A DNA stretch of 21,924 nt from assembly GCA_009776625.1 (NCBI GenBank), contig WRNL01000007.1:2147-24070 (forward strand), read 5' to 3'. This document shows, piece after piece, positions 7,354 through 14,392 of this stretch. The position numbers were made by a program, and so were the translations under genes. The DNA comes from Methanomassiliicoccaceae archaeon (GTDB lineage: Archaea > Thermoplasmatota > Thermoplasmata > Methanomassiliicoccales > Methanomethylophilaceae). How positions within the stretch are numbered: position 1 is the first letter of the stretch; each line of letters begins with the position of its first letter. Below the pieces are notes generated by a model. It was not told where the DNA came from. It worked only from the letters and a program-made list of their open reading frames with translations, and searched no databases.

Positions 7354-7665
7354 ATGACTGTGAAGAGCAAGGTGGGGAGGAAGAGGTACGTCGCATTCAG
7401 CGTGTCGGAGGGCATGACGAAGGAGGCGATCATCAGGGGGCTCAGGTCGGCCGGCCTGCCCGACCCGCCGTACGTGGTGCAGTGCTCCTCCGGCAAGGCG
7501 GTGCTCAGGTGCACGCCCGACAAGAGGGAAGGGGCGATAGCCGCGATGTCACGGGTCGACCCTCGGTCGTCTCCGCTTTCGACGTCCGGGACCCTCCGCG
7601 GGATCAGGCGCAGGCACCCCGAGCTGATCGCCGCCAAGAGGCGGGGCCCCCGCGTCCGCTCATAA
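7354..7665 (+). CDS. rnp2: RNase P protein component 2 (Pop5/Rnp2)
   Basis: Pop5 is one of the archaeal RNase P proteins; with its partner Rpp30 it activates the catalytic RNA for trimming the 5' ends of tRNA precursors. The 103-aa protein starts with the family's RYVAFSVSEG strand and contains VVQCSSGKAVLRCTPDKREGAIAAMSRV, matching the Pop5/Rpp14 fold, and ends in a basic tail. The assignment is strengthened by position, since this gene commonly precedes psmA in euryarchaeal exosome superoperons. The ATG has a GGTGG ribosome site six bases upstream (7343-7347). A second promoter for psmA begins at or just after its stop codon. Confidence 0.9.
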   Translation: MTVKSKVGRKRYVAFSVSEGMTKEAIIRGLRSAGLPDPPYVVQCSSGKAVLRCTPDKREGAIAAMSRVDPRSSPLSTSGTLRGIRRRHPELIAAKRRGPRVRS

Positions 7666-7668
7666 AGC

Positions 7669-7709
7669 AATAAATAGTGCTTTGCGATAGCGGTCTTAAG
7701 AAAGGAGAT
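7669..7709 (+). promoter_or_regulatory. Internal promoter and ribosome site of psmA
   Basis: The 51-base gap before psmA holds an AT-rich TATA-like stretch (AATAAATAG, 7669-7677) and a strong ribosome site (GGAGAT, 7704-7709). Unlike the leaderless operon-first genes here, a transcript from this promoter would carry a leader of roughly 15-20 bases containing the ribosome site. The proteasome and exosome genes may therefore be transcribed separately from the first two genes. Confidence 0.45.
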
Positions 7710-7716
7710 ACAGAAG

Positions 7717-8427
7717 ATGCAACCAGGGCAGATGGCTTATGACCGGGGGATCACCGTGTTCTCCCCCGACGGGAGGTTGTTCCAGGTGGAGTACGCCCGC
7801 GAGGCGGTGAAGAAGGGCACGACCACGATCGGTCTGAAGTTCAAGAGCGGCGTCATCCTCATAGTGGACAAGAGGCTGTCCAGCAGGCTCGTGGAGCCGG
7901 ACTCGATAGAGAAGATATACGACGTCGACGAGTACATCGGCTGCGCCACGTCCGGCCTCGTCGCGGACGCGAGGGTCCTCATAGACGAGGCCCGTAGGTA
8001 CGCGCAGAGGCACAAGATCACCTACGGGGAGAACATAGCCGTGGAGCTCCTCGTCAAGAGCGTCTGCGACTACAAACAGAACTACACCCAGTACGGGGGC
8101 GGCCGCCCCTTCGGCGTGGCCCTGCTGGTGGCCGGCGTCGACGACATGGGCGTGCACCTGTTCGAGACCGACCCCTCTGGCGCCCTCGTCGCGTACAAGG
8201 CGACGAGCATCGGCTCCGGGAGGCCGGTCGTCATGGACGTCTTCGAGAAGGAGTTCGAGGACGGTATGACGTTCGAGGCCGCCGCCAAGCTCGGGCTGAA
8301 GGCCCTCGGCGCGGCCATCGAGGACTCCCTCTCGGCGGATTCCGTGGAGATCGGGGTCGTCGAGACAGGTAAGAAATTCAGGCGGCTTGCCGAGTCAGAG
8401 ATCGTCAAGCTGATCGGCAAGGGCTGA
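7717..8427 (+). CDS. psmA: 20S proteasome alpha subunit PsmA
   Basis: This subunit forms the outer rings of the 20S proteasome and controls entry of substrates into the cytoplasmic protease. The 236-aa sequence is very close to the Thermoplasma acidophilum alpha subunit as I recall it: the N-terminal gate (MAYDRGITVFSPDGRLFQVEYAREAVKKG), the docking lysine in SIEKI at residue 66, TSGLVADARVL, YTQYGGGRPFGVALL and YKATSIGSG. It has no catalytic N-terminal threonine, as expected for an alpha subunit. The beta subunit gene is not in the window. The close match to Thermoplasma is one reason for placing the organism in the Thermoplasmata. It is followed by sdo1 after 11 bases. Confidence 0.98.
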   Translation: MQPGQMAYDRGITVFSPDGRLFQVEYAREAVKKGTTTIGLKFKSGVILIVDKRLSSRLVEPDSIEKIYDVDEYIGCATSGLVADARVLIDEARRYAQRHKITYGENIAVELLVKSVCDYKQNYTQYGGGRPFGVALLVAGVDDMGVHLFETDPSGALVAYKATSIGSGRPVVMDVFEKEFEDGMTFEAAAKLGLKALGAAIEDSLSADSVEIGVVETGKKFRRLAESEIVKLIGKG

Positions 8428-8438
8428 GCGGCGGTCCC

Positions 8439-9131
8439 ATGGTGAATCTGGACGACGCCATAATCGCCAGGCTCGAAAGCCACGGGGAGACGTTCGAGGT
8501 GCTCCTCGACCCCGCCGTGATGACCCTCCTCAAGCAAGGGAAGAGGATCGACATCGTGGAGTACCTGGCCGTCGAGGAGGTGTTCAAGAACTCGGGCAAG
8601 GGCACGAGGCCCGCCGAGGGGAAGGTGAAGGAGGTCTTCGGCACCGACGACATATCCGAGATAGCCAGGAGGATCGTCGAGAAGGGCGAGGTCCAGATGA
8701 CCGTGGAGCAGCGGAAGGAGATGCTCGAGGCGAAGAGGAACCAGGTCGTCAGCTACATAGCCGCGAACGCCATAAACCCACAGACCAAGCTCCCCCACCC
8801 GCACCTCAGGATCGAGCTGGCCCTCGAGGAGGCGAAGTTCCATGTGGATCCCTTCAAGCCGCTGGAGAAAGAGATAGACGAGGCGATGAAGCTCCTCCGC
8901 CCGCTCCTCCCGATACGTTTCGAGAAGAGCAAGGTCGCCATAAAGCTGAAGGGCGACGACTACGGGAGGTGCTTCGACGACATGGTGCGCTGCGGGGTCA
9001 TCGACAGGGAGGAATGGACGGCCGACGGCTCGTGGATAGGGACGATGGAGCTGCCGGCGGGCATGGTCCAGGAACTGACGGAGAAGCTCAAGCACAAGAC
9101 GAAGGGCTCCGCATCGATAAAACTGATTTAA
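8439..9131 (+). CDS. sdo1: Ribosome maturation protein SBDS (Sdo1)
   Basis: This is the archaeal SBDS homologue, which acts on the 60S-type large subunit during late ribosome maturation. The 230-aa length and domain order match the family: an N-terminal FYSH domain (residues about 1-90, with AVEEVFKNSGKGTRPAEGKVKEVFGTDD), a helical middle domain (VEQRKEMLEAKRNQVVSYIAANAINPQTKLPHP) and a C-terminal ferredoxin-like domain (about 160-230). It lies between psmA and rrp4, its standard place in euryarchaeal superoperons. The ribosome site before the ATG is weak (GGCGGTC), and translation may be coupled to psmA. Confidence 0.97.
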   Translation: MVNLDDAIIARLESHGETFEVLLDPAVMTLLKQGKRIDIVEYLAVEEVFKNSGKGTRPAEGKVKEVFGTDDISEIARRIVEKGEVQMTVEQRKEMLEAKRNQVVSYIAANAINPQTKLPHPHLRIELALEEAKFHVDPFKPLEKEIDEAMKLLRPLLPIRFEKSKVAIKLKGDDYGRCFDDMVRCGVIDREEWTADGSWIGTMELPAGMVQELTEKLKHKTKGSASIKLI

Positions 9132-9157
9132 CGTTCGAACAGAGAGAAGTGATAACA

Positions 9158-9859
9158 ATGGAAAGAAGAAACGCCAGGCCCGCTCGTGAGATCGTGGTTC
9201 CAGGGGAGCTGCTGGACGACAGCGGCATGGACGCCGGGAGCAACGCGTACGTGCGGGACGGCAAGGTGTACGCCGGGGTGCTGGGCGTGAGGAACGTGTA
9301 CCACGACACCGTCGGCGTCATCCCGCTGGGCGGGCGCTACATGCCCAGCACAGGGGAGACCGTGATAGGGGTCATCGAGGACATCGGCCCGTCGAACTGG
9401 CTCGTCGACATAAACGCGCCGTACCCGGCGCCGCTGCATGTGAACGAGGTCCCGTGGAAGGTTGAGTTCGGGGACACGTCCAAGTACCTCAACGTGGGCA
9501 ACGTCGTCCTGCTGAAGATCCTGATGGTGGACGAGAGCAGGAAGATACAGGTCACGATGAAGGACTCGGGGCTCAGGAGGATCGAGGGGGGCCAGCTGAT
9601 AGAGATGCCCCACTCGAAGGTCTCCAGGGTCATCGGGAAGAGCGGCTCCATGATACAGATGCTCAAGAACCTCACGGACTGCCGCATATTCGTCGGGCAG
9701 AACGGGAGGATCTGGATCGACGGGGACGAGCACGCAGACGTGGCCGTGGAGGCTATAAGGATGATTGAGAACGAGGCCCAGAGCAGCAACCTCACCGAGA
9801 GGGTGGAGAGGTTCATCAAGGGCAGGCTCCAGAAGGGAGACGACATAGAGGGATATTGA
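9158..9859 (+). CDS. rrp4: Exosome RNA-binding cap subunit Rrp4
   Basis: Rrp4 caps the archaeal exosome and guides RNA into the phosphorolytic Rrp41/Rrp42 ring. The 233-aa protein has an N-terminal domain ([34 protein letters not shown]), an S1 domain (about residues 60-140, [28 protein letters not shown]) and a KH domain with the signature [16 protein letters not shown]. The ATG at 9158 has AGTGAT, complementary to the 16S rRNA 3' end, a few bases upstream; the open frame runs further 5' but overlaps sdo1 and is not needed. Its stop codon overlaps the rrp41 start (TGATG). Confidence 0.97.
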   Translation: MERRNARPAREIVVPGELLDDSGMDAGSNAYVRDGKVYAGVLGVRNVYHDTVGVIPLGGRYMPSTGETVIGVIEDIGPSNWLVDINAPYPAPLHVNEVPWKVEFGDTSKYLNVGNVVLLKILMVDESRKIQVTMKDSGLRRIEGGQLIEMPHSKVSRVIGKSGSMIQMLKNLTDCRIFVGQNGRIWIDGDEHADVAVEAIRMIENEAQSSNLTERVERFIKGRLQKGDDIEGY

Positions 9860-10602
9860 TGAGCGGACAGACCGACATGGTATTGGTCGATAAGAAGGGC
9901 GTAAGGATCGACGGCAGGAAGGCCGACGAGCACAGGCCCGTTCACATCGAGGCGGGGGTGCTCAGCAACGCTGACGGCTCCGCGTACTTGGAGATAGGCA
10001 AGAACAAAGTGCTGGCGGCGGTGTACGGGCCGAGGGAGTGCCATCCGAGGCACCTGCAGGACCCGACGAAGGCGATAATCCAGTGCAAGTACAACATGCA
10101 GGCGTTCTCGGTCAGCGACAGGAAGCGGCCGGGGCCCGACAGGAGGTCGATAGAGATCTCGAAGATAATCGCCGAGGCCCTGGAGAAGGTGGTGCTCACC
10201 GAGCTCTACCCCCGGGCGTCCATAGACGTGTACATCGAGATACTGCAGGCGAACGCGGGGACGCGGTGCGCCGGCCTGACGGCCGCCTCGGTGGCCCTCG
10301 CCGACGCGGGGATACCCATGCGGGACATAGTTCCAGCGGTCGCCGCCGGCAAGGCGGACGGCCACGTCCTCCTCGACCTCAACAAGGAGGAGGACAACTT
10401 CGGGGAGGCCGACGTCCCGCTGGCGATAGTCCCGTCGACGGACGAGATCGTCCTCCTGCAGATGGACGGGAACATGACCCGGAAGGAGTTCGACAAGGCC
10501 CTGGACCTCGCCTTCGGCGCATGCCACGAGATATACGACATACAGAAGGCGGCCCTCAAGAAACGCTACGAGCCGTCGAAAGGGGGTGACGAGGATGAGT
10601 GA
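9859..10602 (+). CDS. rrp41: Exosome catalytic subunit Rrp41
   Basis: Rrp41 is the active RNase PH-type subunit that degrades RNA 3' to 5' by phosphorolysis. The 247-aa protein contains [20 protein letters not shown] at the N terminus, the RNA- and phosphate-binding region [37 protein letters not shown], and the catalytic segment with D179 and D185 ([20 protein letters not shown]), spaced six apart as in RNase PH. I use the ATG at 9859, which overlaps the rrp4 stop codon; a TTG just before it is the other possibility. The end overlaps the rrp42 start by eight bases, so rrp4, rrp41 and rrp42 are probably translated in a coupled manner, which suits subunits of one ring. Confidence 0.98.
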   Translation: MSGQTDMVLVDKKGVRIDGRKADEHRPVHIEAGVLSNADGSAYLEIGKNKVLAAVYGPRECHPRHLQDPTKAIIQCKYNMQAFSVSDRKRPGPDRRSIEISKIIAEALEKVVLTELYPRASIDVYIEILQANAGTRCAGLTAASVALADAGIPMRDIVPAVAAGKADGHVLLDLNKEEDNFGEADVPLAIVPSTDEIVLLQMDGNMTRKEFDKALDLAFGACHEIYDIQKAALKKRYEPSKGGDEDE

Positions 10603-11368
10603 GCACGTCATATCGGAGATCAAGAGGAACCACATAACGAACCTCCTCAAGGAGGGCAGGAGGGTGGACGGGAGGGGCCCCGAGGACTTCAGGGAGATGA
10701 CCCTGGACGTCGGATGCATTGAGAGCGCGGACGGCTCCGCCAGGGTCAAGCTGGGGAGGACCGAGGTCATCGCCGGCGTGAAGATAATACCGGGGACGCC
10801 GTTCGCGGACACCCCGAACAGCGGGGTCCTGACCATGGGAGCCGAGCTCATCCCCATGGCGCACCCCACCTTCGAGTCCGGTCCCCCGGGCGAGGACGCG
10901 ATCGAGCTGGCGAGGGTCGTCGACCGCGGCGTGCGCGAGTCCGGGATGGTGGACGTGAAGCAGCTGTGCATGGTGCCGGGGGAGTCGGTGTGGATGTGCT
11001 TCGTGGACATGTACGCCCTGGACTACGACGGCAACCTGTTCGACGCCTCCAGCCTAGCCACCGTGCTAGCGCTGAGGTCGGCGGTCATACCGGGGGAGCA
11101 GTACGGGAAGGGGGAGAACAGGCCCCTGCCGGTCACCTGCACCCCTGTGTCGGTCACGTCGGTCAAGATAGGAAATGATTTAATACTCGACCCAAATTTC
11201 GACGAGGAGATGATCTCGTCCGCCCGCCTCACCGTCACCACTGACGACAAGGGGAACTTCAGGGCCATGCAGAAGGGCGGGAGGGGCTCGATCACACGCG
11301 ACGAGCTCAGCCTGTGCCTGGACAGGGCCGTGGAGAAGGGCAAGGCGGTCAGGAAGATCATCGGGTGA
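10595..11368 (+). CDS. rrp42: Exosome structural subunit Rrp42
   Basis: Rrp42 is the second RNase PH-like subunit of the hexameric exosome ring; it helps bind RNA but lacks the catalytic aspartate pair of Rrp41. The 257-aa protein has the typical start ([27 protein letters not shown]), [18 protein letters not shown], and [20 protein letters not shown]. The ATG at 10595 overlaps the end of rrp41 by eight bases and has GGGGGTGA in front as ribosome site. A GTG three codons earlier is less likely. The stop codon is followed four bases later by rpl37ae. Confidence 0.97.
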   Translation: MSEHVISEIKRNHITNLLKEGRRVDGRGPEDFREMTLDVGCIESADGSARVKLGRTEVIAGVKIIPGTPFADTPNSGVLTMGAELIPMAHPTFESGPPGEDAIELARVVDRGVRESGMVDVKQLCMVPGESVWMCFVDMYALDYDGNLFDASSLATVLALRSAVIPGEQYGKGENRPLPVTCTPVSVTSVKIGNDLILDPNFDEEMISSARLTVTTDDKGNFRAMQKGGRGSITRDELSLCLDRAVEKGKAVRKIIG

Positions 11369-11372
11369 TACA

Positions 11373-11621
11373 ATGGCGAAAAGAACAAAGAAAGCGGGCA
11401 CCGCAGGCAGGTTCGGCGCGAGGTACGGCGTGGTGGTCCGCAACAGGGTCAAGAACATCGAGGCCCACCAGAAGGCGAGGCACGAGTGCCCCGTCTGCCA
11501 CCACATGTCGGTGAAGAGGGTCAGCTCAGGGATATGGGAGTGCAGGCACTGCGCCGCGAAGTTCGCGGCGGAGGCGTACAGCCCCAAGACGAAGAAGGAC
11601 CTGTCTCAGGTCCCGGAATGA
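11373..11621 (+). CDS. rpl37ae: Large ribosomal subunit protein eL43 (L37Ae)
   Basis: This is an 82-aa zinc-binding protein of the large ribosomal subunit. It has the basic N terminus (AKRTKKAGTAGRFGARYG) and a four-cysteine zinc site, C39-x2-C42 and C57-x2-C60, in CPVCHHMSVKRVSSGIWECRHC. Its length and its place after rrp42 match other euryarchaea. The GGGTGATA ribosome site overlaps the rrp42 stop codon. Confidence 0.97.
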   Translation: MAKRTKKAGTAGRFGARYGVVVRNRVKNIEAHQKARHECPVCHHMSVKRVSSGIWECRHCAAKFAAEAYSPKTKKDLSQVPE

Positions 11622-11637
11622 CGGGCGCGGGGACCAC

Positions 11638-11775
11638 ATGGCAGAGTACAGATGCGCCAAGTGCGGCGAACGTGCCAAGAACGTCAACTCCCTGGGGCTC
11701 CAGTGCGAGAAGTGCGGGTCGAAGATCTTCTTCAAGGACAGGCCGAACGTGAAGAAGGTCCTGAAATCGGACTGA
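11638..11775 (+). CDS. rpoP: RNA polymerase subunit P (RpoP/Rpb12)
   Basis: This is a 45-aa RNA polymerase subunit, homologous to eukaryotic Rpb12 (Rpc10). It begins MAEYRCAKCG and carries a zinc ribbon with C6-x2-C9 and C23-x2-C26, then the basic tail FFKDRPNVKKVLKSD. Its place between rpl37ae and pcc1 is the normal one. The ribosome site is weak. The stop codon is one base from the pcc1 ATG. Confidence 0.95.
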   Translation: MAEYRCAKCGERAKNVNSLGLQCEKCGSKIFFKDRPNVKKVLKSD

Positions 11776-11776
11776 C

Positions 11777-12007
11777 ATGTACGCGGCGGAGATCGTGGCG
11801 GCATCGGACGACGCGCCGGGCGTGGCGTCCGCGCTGGGCCCGGAGGCGGGGAGGGACCTCCCCCGCACCGGGGCGTCGGTGCGGCTCGAGGGGGGCGCCT
11901 GCGTGGTGCGCCTCACGGCCACGGACGCCTCCGCCATGAGGGCGGCGCTCAACGCATACCTGGAATGCATAAAGGTGACAGAGGACATAGGCAGGATAAC
12001 AAGGTGA
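11777..12007 (+). CDS. pcc1: KEOPS complex subunit Pcc1
   Basis: Pcc1 is the small dimer-forming subunit of KEOPS, the complex that makes the t6A modification at position 37 of tRNAs reading ANN codons. The 76-aa length, the N-terminal strand YAAEIVAA, the segment GGACVVRLTATDASAMRAALNAYLECIKVTEDI and the gene position between rpoP and pfdB all fit. The middle is more divergent (alanine-, glycine- and proline-rich), so the call rests partly on context. It overlaps the ribosome site of pfdB. Confidence 0.9.
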   Translation: MYAAEIVAASDDAPGVASALGPEAGRDLPRTGASVRLEGGACVVRLTATDASAMRAALNAYLECIKVTEDIGRITR

Positions 12008-12011
12008 GATG

Positions 12012-12362
12012 ATGAACAACATAAGCCCCCAGCTACAGAACCAGATAGCCCAGTACCAGCAGGCGCAGCAACAGCTCCAGGCGGTGTCCACGCAGAGGAT
12101 GCAGATGGACGCCCAGCGCAAGGAGATGGCGAGGACGTCGGAGGAGCTCGCCAAAGCCACAGGCGACGTCTACAAGAGCTCCGGCTCGCTCCTGATAAAG
12201 GTGGACGACAAGGAGAAGATCATGACCGACATCGAGGAGTCCATCGAGGCCCTCGACGTGAGGATCAACGGCCTCGCGCGCCAGGAGAAGATGCTGCGCG
12301 AGAGGTACGAGGCCCTCCAGGAGACCATAAACAAGGCCATGGGGCAGGGCAGCCCCGAATAA
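12012..12362 (+). CDS. pfdB: Prefoldin subunit beta
   Basis: Prefoldin beta forms, with two alpha subunits, the jellyfish-shaped holdase that passes unfolded proteins to the thermosome. The protein (116 aa) has two long coiled-coil helices: the N-terminal glutamine-rich helix (QLQNQIAQYQQAQQQLQAV) and the C-terminal one (KEKIMTDIEESIEALDVRINGLARQEKMLRERYEALQETI), joined by the short beta hairpin (DVYKSSGSLLIKV). Two ATGs stand in a row at 12009 and 12012; I take the second because GGTGA at 12003-12007 is too close to the first. This is the last gene of the superoperon; the next promoter starts within about 30 bases of its stop codon. Confidence 0.95.
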   Translation: MNNISPQLQNQIAQYQQAQQQLQAVSTQRMQMDAQRKEMARTSEELAKATGDVYKSSGSLLIKVDDKEKIMTDIEESIEALDVRINGLARQEKMLRERYEALQETINKAMGQGSPE

Positions 12363-12363
12363 A

Positions 12364-12427
12364 CCCGTTCCCAAACCATCCTTTGATGTAAAGTTTTATT
12401 AACATATAGTAAAGTACGCTTTACATG
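12364..12427 (+). repeat. Promoter/operator repeat, copy 1
   Basis: This segment is nearly identical (seven mismatches in about 65 bases) to 12910-12973, at a constant offset of 546. Both copies end at the start codon of a four-helix membrane protein gene. The shared part contains a GTAAAG half-site, a TATA box, a palindrome and the ATG, so a whole promoter unit has been duplicated. Confidence 0.85.
12395..12424 (+). promoter_or_regulatory. TATA box and palindromic operator of the first membrane protein gene
   Basis: A TATA box (TTTATTAA, 12395-12402) lies 30 bases before the ATG at 12425. Between them is GTAAAGTACGCTTTAC (12409-12424), a palindrome with one mismatch that reaches up to the start codon and would cover the transcription start. 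Another GTAAAG at 12388-12393 sits 21 bases, two helical turns, upstream, so half-sites flank the TATA box. This layout suggests repression. The neighbouring Xre-type regulator is the obvious candidate, by inference. Confidence 0.65.
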
Positions 12428-12844
12428 AAACAGCAACCCCTCGTGATCTACGCCTGGGCCGCCGCCGCGGAGGTGGCCGTCCTGATGTCCATCTTCCTCT
12501 TCGGGCTGCCGCCCTTGGCGCTCCTGTTCACCGCTGCGGTGGTGGGATCCGCCGTGGCGGCGGGGATCGCCATAGGATACCGCCGGGGGCCCAAGATGGG
12601 GTTCCCTGCGAAGGAGGACGAGATGTCCCGCGACATCCTGCACAGGTCCACCCATTACGCGTTCGTCATCTCGATGCCCCAGCTCCTTGCCGCCTGGATC
12701 GTGGTCGAGATTGCCGAGATGCACACGGACGTGGATGTGGCATGGGTCGCAAAAACAATGCTCCAAGTTATCCTTATGTTGTTGGTGATGACATGGATAG
12801 TGTCCTACATCGTCCTCAACAAGAGGATGCAGACAGAAAAGTAA
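12425..12844 (+). CDS. Small four-helix membrane protein (paralogue 1)
   Basis: The function is unknown. The 139-aa protein has four predicted membrane helices (residues about 6-26, 31-52, 77-97 and 108-131), with a charged cytoplasmic-type loop between helices 2 and 3 (YRRGPKMGFPAKEDEMSRDILHRSTHYAF) and a basic C terminus. It resembles the next gene in topology and in the pattern EDE...S.(H/Y)YAF....PQL and the final Y.(V/I)..(K/R)RM. The overall pattern recalls the DUF2178-type proteins often found next to small Xre regulators, but I cannot confirm that. The start is fixed by the duplicated leaderless promoter. It may be its own transcript, because the second copy of the promoter follows. 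Confidence 0.85.
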   Translation: MKQQPLVIYAWAAAAEVAVLMSIFLFGLPPLALLFTAAVVGSAVAAGIAIGYRRGPKMGFPAKEDEMSRDILHRSTHYAFVISMPQLLAAWIVVEIAEMHTDVDVAWVAKTMLQVILMLLVMTWIVSYIVLNKRMQTEK

Positions 12845-12877
12845 ACGGAGCCGGGGGCTTGCTGGCATCGTCCAGAA

Positions 12878-12891
12878 GAGCTTGTTAGCTC
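12878..12891 (+). other. Small hairpin between the two membrane protein genes
   Basis: A five-base stem, GAGCT and AGCTC with loop TGTT, lies in the gap after the first membrane protein gene. There is no T tract behind it, so it is at best a weak transcript-end structure. Confidence 0.25.
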
Positions 12892-12909
12892 AGGGCCTCC
12901 TTACCGGAA

Positions 12910-12973
12910 CCCCTTCCCGAGCCATCTTTTGATGTAAAGGTTTATTAACATTTAGTAAAGTACACTTTACATG
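12910..12973 (+). repeat. Promoter/operator repeat, copy 2
   Basis: This is the second copy of the unit at 12364-12427, ending at the ATG of the second membrane protein gene. The spacing of half-site, TATA box, palindrome and start codon is identical to copy 1 to the base. Upstream of about 12905 the similarity to the region before copy 1 stops. Confidence 0.85.
12941..12970 (+). promoter_or_regulatory. TATA box and perfect palindromic operator of the Xre/ABC operon
   Basis: The TATA box TTTATTAA (12941-12948) is 30 bases before the ATG at 12971. The palindrome GTAAAGTACACTTTAC (12955-12970) is perfect: two 7-base arms, GTAAAGT and ACTTTAC, around two bases. A further GTAAAG half-site is at 12934-12939. 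The operon driven from here includes the Xre regulator gene, so feedback control by its own product is likely (inference). Confidence 0.68.
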
Positions 12974-13480
12974 AACAACACCGCTTTCAGAGTCTACTTC
13001 GGCATCGTCACGGTCGAGATTGCAGTCCTCGTAGCACTCTTAGTCCTCACGCCGGACCCCTGGTTGATAGAGCTGCCGCCAGGATGGTCTGAGCCTGGGC
13101 TCGAACTCGCGCCCCCGCCGCCGTTCATCGAGATGGTTAACTCTAACCCATTCCTGCTCACATTGGTGCTACTTACCGTTGCAGGGGTCACAGCGGCGCT
13201 TTTACATGCAGTCTTCATGTTGCGCAAGCCCAAGTACGAGACCAGGGAGGACGAGAGGACGGAAGAGGTCGCCCGCATGTCCGCTTACTACGCCTTCATT
13301 GTCGTGGTGCCTCAGCTCTTTGCCATGTCCATCTTCCTGATGGCCCTTGACAAGCCCAGATGGACCAGAGGCTGGGAGTCCGATGCGGGGGTGACGCTGA
13401 TGCTCATCGCCATGCTGTTGTTGATGGCATACTCTATATCCCATTACGTCATTGACAGGAGGATGCGGAGAGATGGATAA
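12971..13480 (+). CDS. Small four-helix membrane protein (paralogue 2)
   Basis: The function is unknown. The 169-aa protein has four predicted membrane helices (about residues 6-27, 60-82, 108-128 and 139-162). Compared with paralogue 1 it has a longer, proline-rich loop between helices 1 and 2 (residues about 28-58, probably outside the cell). The loop between helices 2 and 3 again has a basic stretch then acidic residues (RKPKYETREDERTEEVARMSAYYAF). It ends in YVIDRRMRRDG. The ATG lies directly after the operator, and the 3' end overlaps the Xre gene by eight bases, so membrane protein and regulator are translated together. A sensor or accessory role for the regulator or the ABC transporter is possible but unproven. 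Confidence 0.87.
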   Translation: MNNTAFRVYFGIVTVEIAVLVALLVLTPDPWLIELPPGWSEPGLELAPPPPFIEMVNSNPFLLTLVLLTVAGVTAALLHAVFMLRKPKYETREDERTEEVARMSAYYAFIVVVPQLFAMSIFLMALDKPRWTRGWESDAGVTLMLIAMLLLMAYSISHYVIDRRMRRDG

Positions 13481-13670
13481 CGGCGTCAGGGTCCTGCGGG
13501 CAGTGATGGGCATCACCCAAGAAGAGCTCGCAGAGGCGCTCGACGTGTCCCGTCAGACTGTTATAGCTATCGAGAACGGGAAGTACGACCCTTCCCTGAA
13601 ACTTGCTTTCAAGATCTCAAACTTCTTCGGGAAGAGCATAGAGGAGATATTCAACGGAAAGGAGGAGTAA
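13473..13670 (+). CDS. Xre-family helix-turn-helix regulator (65 aa)
   Basis: This is a minimal DNA-binding protein made almost entirely of one Xre/Cro-type helix-turn-helix domain. The core ITQEELAEALDVSRQTVIAIENGKYDPSLKLAFKIS has the recognition helix SRQTVIAIENG, followed by FGKSIEEIF, typical of the short family found in archaea and Firmicutes next to small membrane proteins. It would bind DNA as a dimer, fitting the palindrome in front of the operon. I start at the ATG at 13473, inside the end of the upstream gene and preceded by GGAGAG. A longer frame from 13452 has no support. It is followed after two bases by the ABC ATPase. No ligand-binding domain is present, so any signal must come from a partner. 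Confidence 0.93.
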   Translation: MDNGVRVLRAVMGITQEELAEALDVSRQTVIAIENGKYDPSLKLAFKISNFFGKSIEEIFNGKEE

Positions 13671-13672
13671 AA

Positions 13673-14392
13673 TTGGAAACACTTATAGTGAACGACGTGA
13701 GAAAGGCATACGGGGAGATCGAGGCGGTCAAAGGCGTCAGCTTCTCGGTGAACGAGGGGGAGGTCTTCGGCCTGATAGGCCCTAATGGCTCGGGCAAGAC
13801 CACGACCCTCCGCATGATATCCACGCTCCTGCGGCTGACGTCGGGGAGCATCAACGTGTGCGGCCATGACGTTACCGGGGACCCGGACAAGGTCAGGGGG
13901 GTCATAAGCTACCTCCCCGAGGACGCCGGGGCGTACAAGACGCTCACCGGGAGGGCCTACCTCAGGTTCATGGCGGGGTTCTTCGCCGACGGCGAGGAAT
14001 ACGAGAAGATGGTCGACGCAGGCATAAAGCTCGCCGACCTCGGGGACAGGATAGACTCGAAGGTCGACACCTACAGCAAGGGCATGGCGAGGCGGCTCCT
14101 GATTGCAAGGGCTGTGATGCCCTCTCCGAAAATAGCGATAATGGACGAAGTCACTTCGGGCCTCGACGTCATCAACGCCTACGAGATCAGGGAGATCATC
14201 AGGGGCATCACGAAGAAAGGGGTGACTGTGCTGCTCTCGTCGCACAACATGTTCGAGGTGGACATGCTCTGCGACAGGATCGCTATGATCAACGAGGGGC
14301 GCCTCGTCCTGACGGGGACCCCTGCTGAGCTCAAGGAGAGGTACGGTGCCGCCAACCTCGAGGAAGTGTTCGTGAAGGCGGTGAAAGGATGA
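13673..14392 (+). CDS. ABC transporter ATP-binding protein
   Basis: This is the ATPase of an ABC-2 type exporter, acting at the inner face of the membrane. The 239-aa protein has Walker A GPNGSGKTT (residues about 36-44), the signature as YSKGMARR (from Y134), Walker B IAIMDE (154-159) followed by VTSGLD, and the switch histidine in SSHNMFE. The signature differs from the common LSGGQ but fits the NatA/CcmA-like subgroup. Translation starts at a TTG (13673) with a strong GGAGG site seven bases before it. The last four bases overlap the permease start (ATGA), so the two are coupled. The cargo cannot be read from the sequence. Confidence 0.95.
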   Translation: METLIVNDVRKAYGEIEAVKGVSFSVNEGEVFGLIGPNGSGKTTTLRMISTLLRLTSGSINVCGHDVTGDPDKVRGVISYLPEDAGAYKTLTGRAYLRFMAGFFADGEEYEKMVDAGIKLADLGDRIDSKVDTYSKGMARRLLIARAVMPSPKIAIMDEVTSGLDVINAYEIREIIRGITKKGVTVLLSSHNMFEVDMLCDRIAMINEGRLVLTGTPAELKERYGAANLEEVFVKAVKG

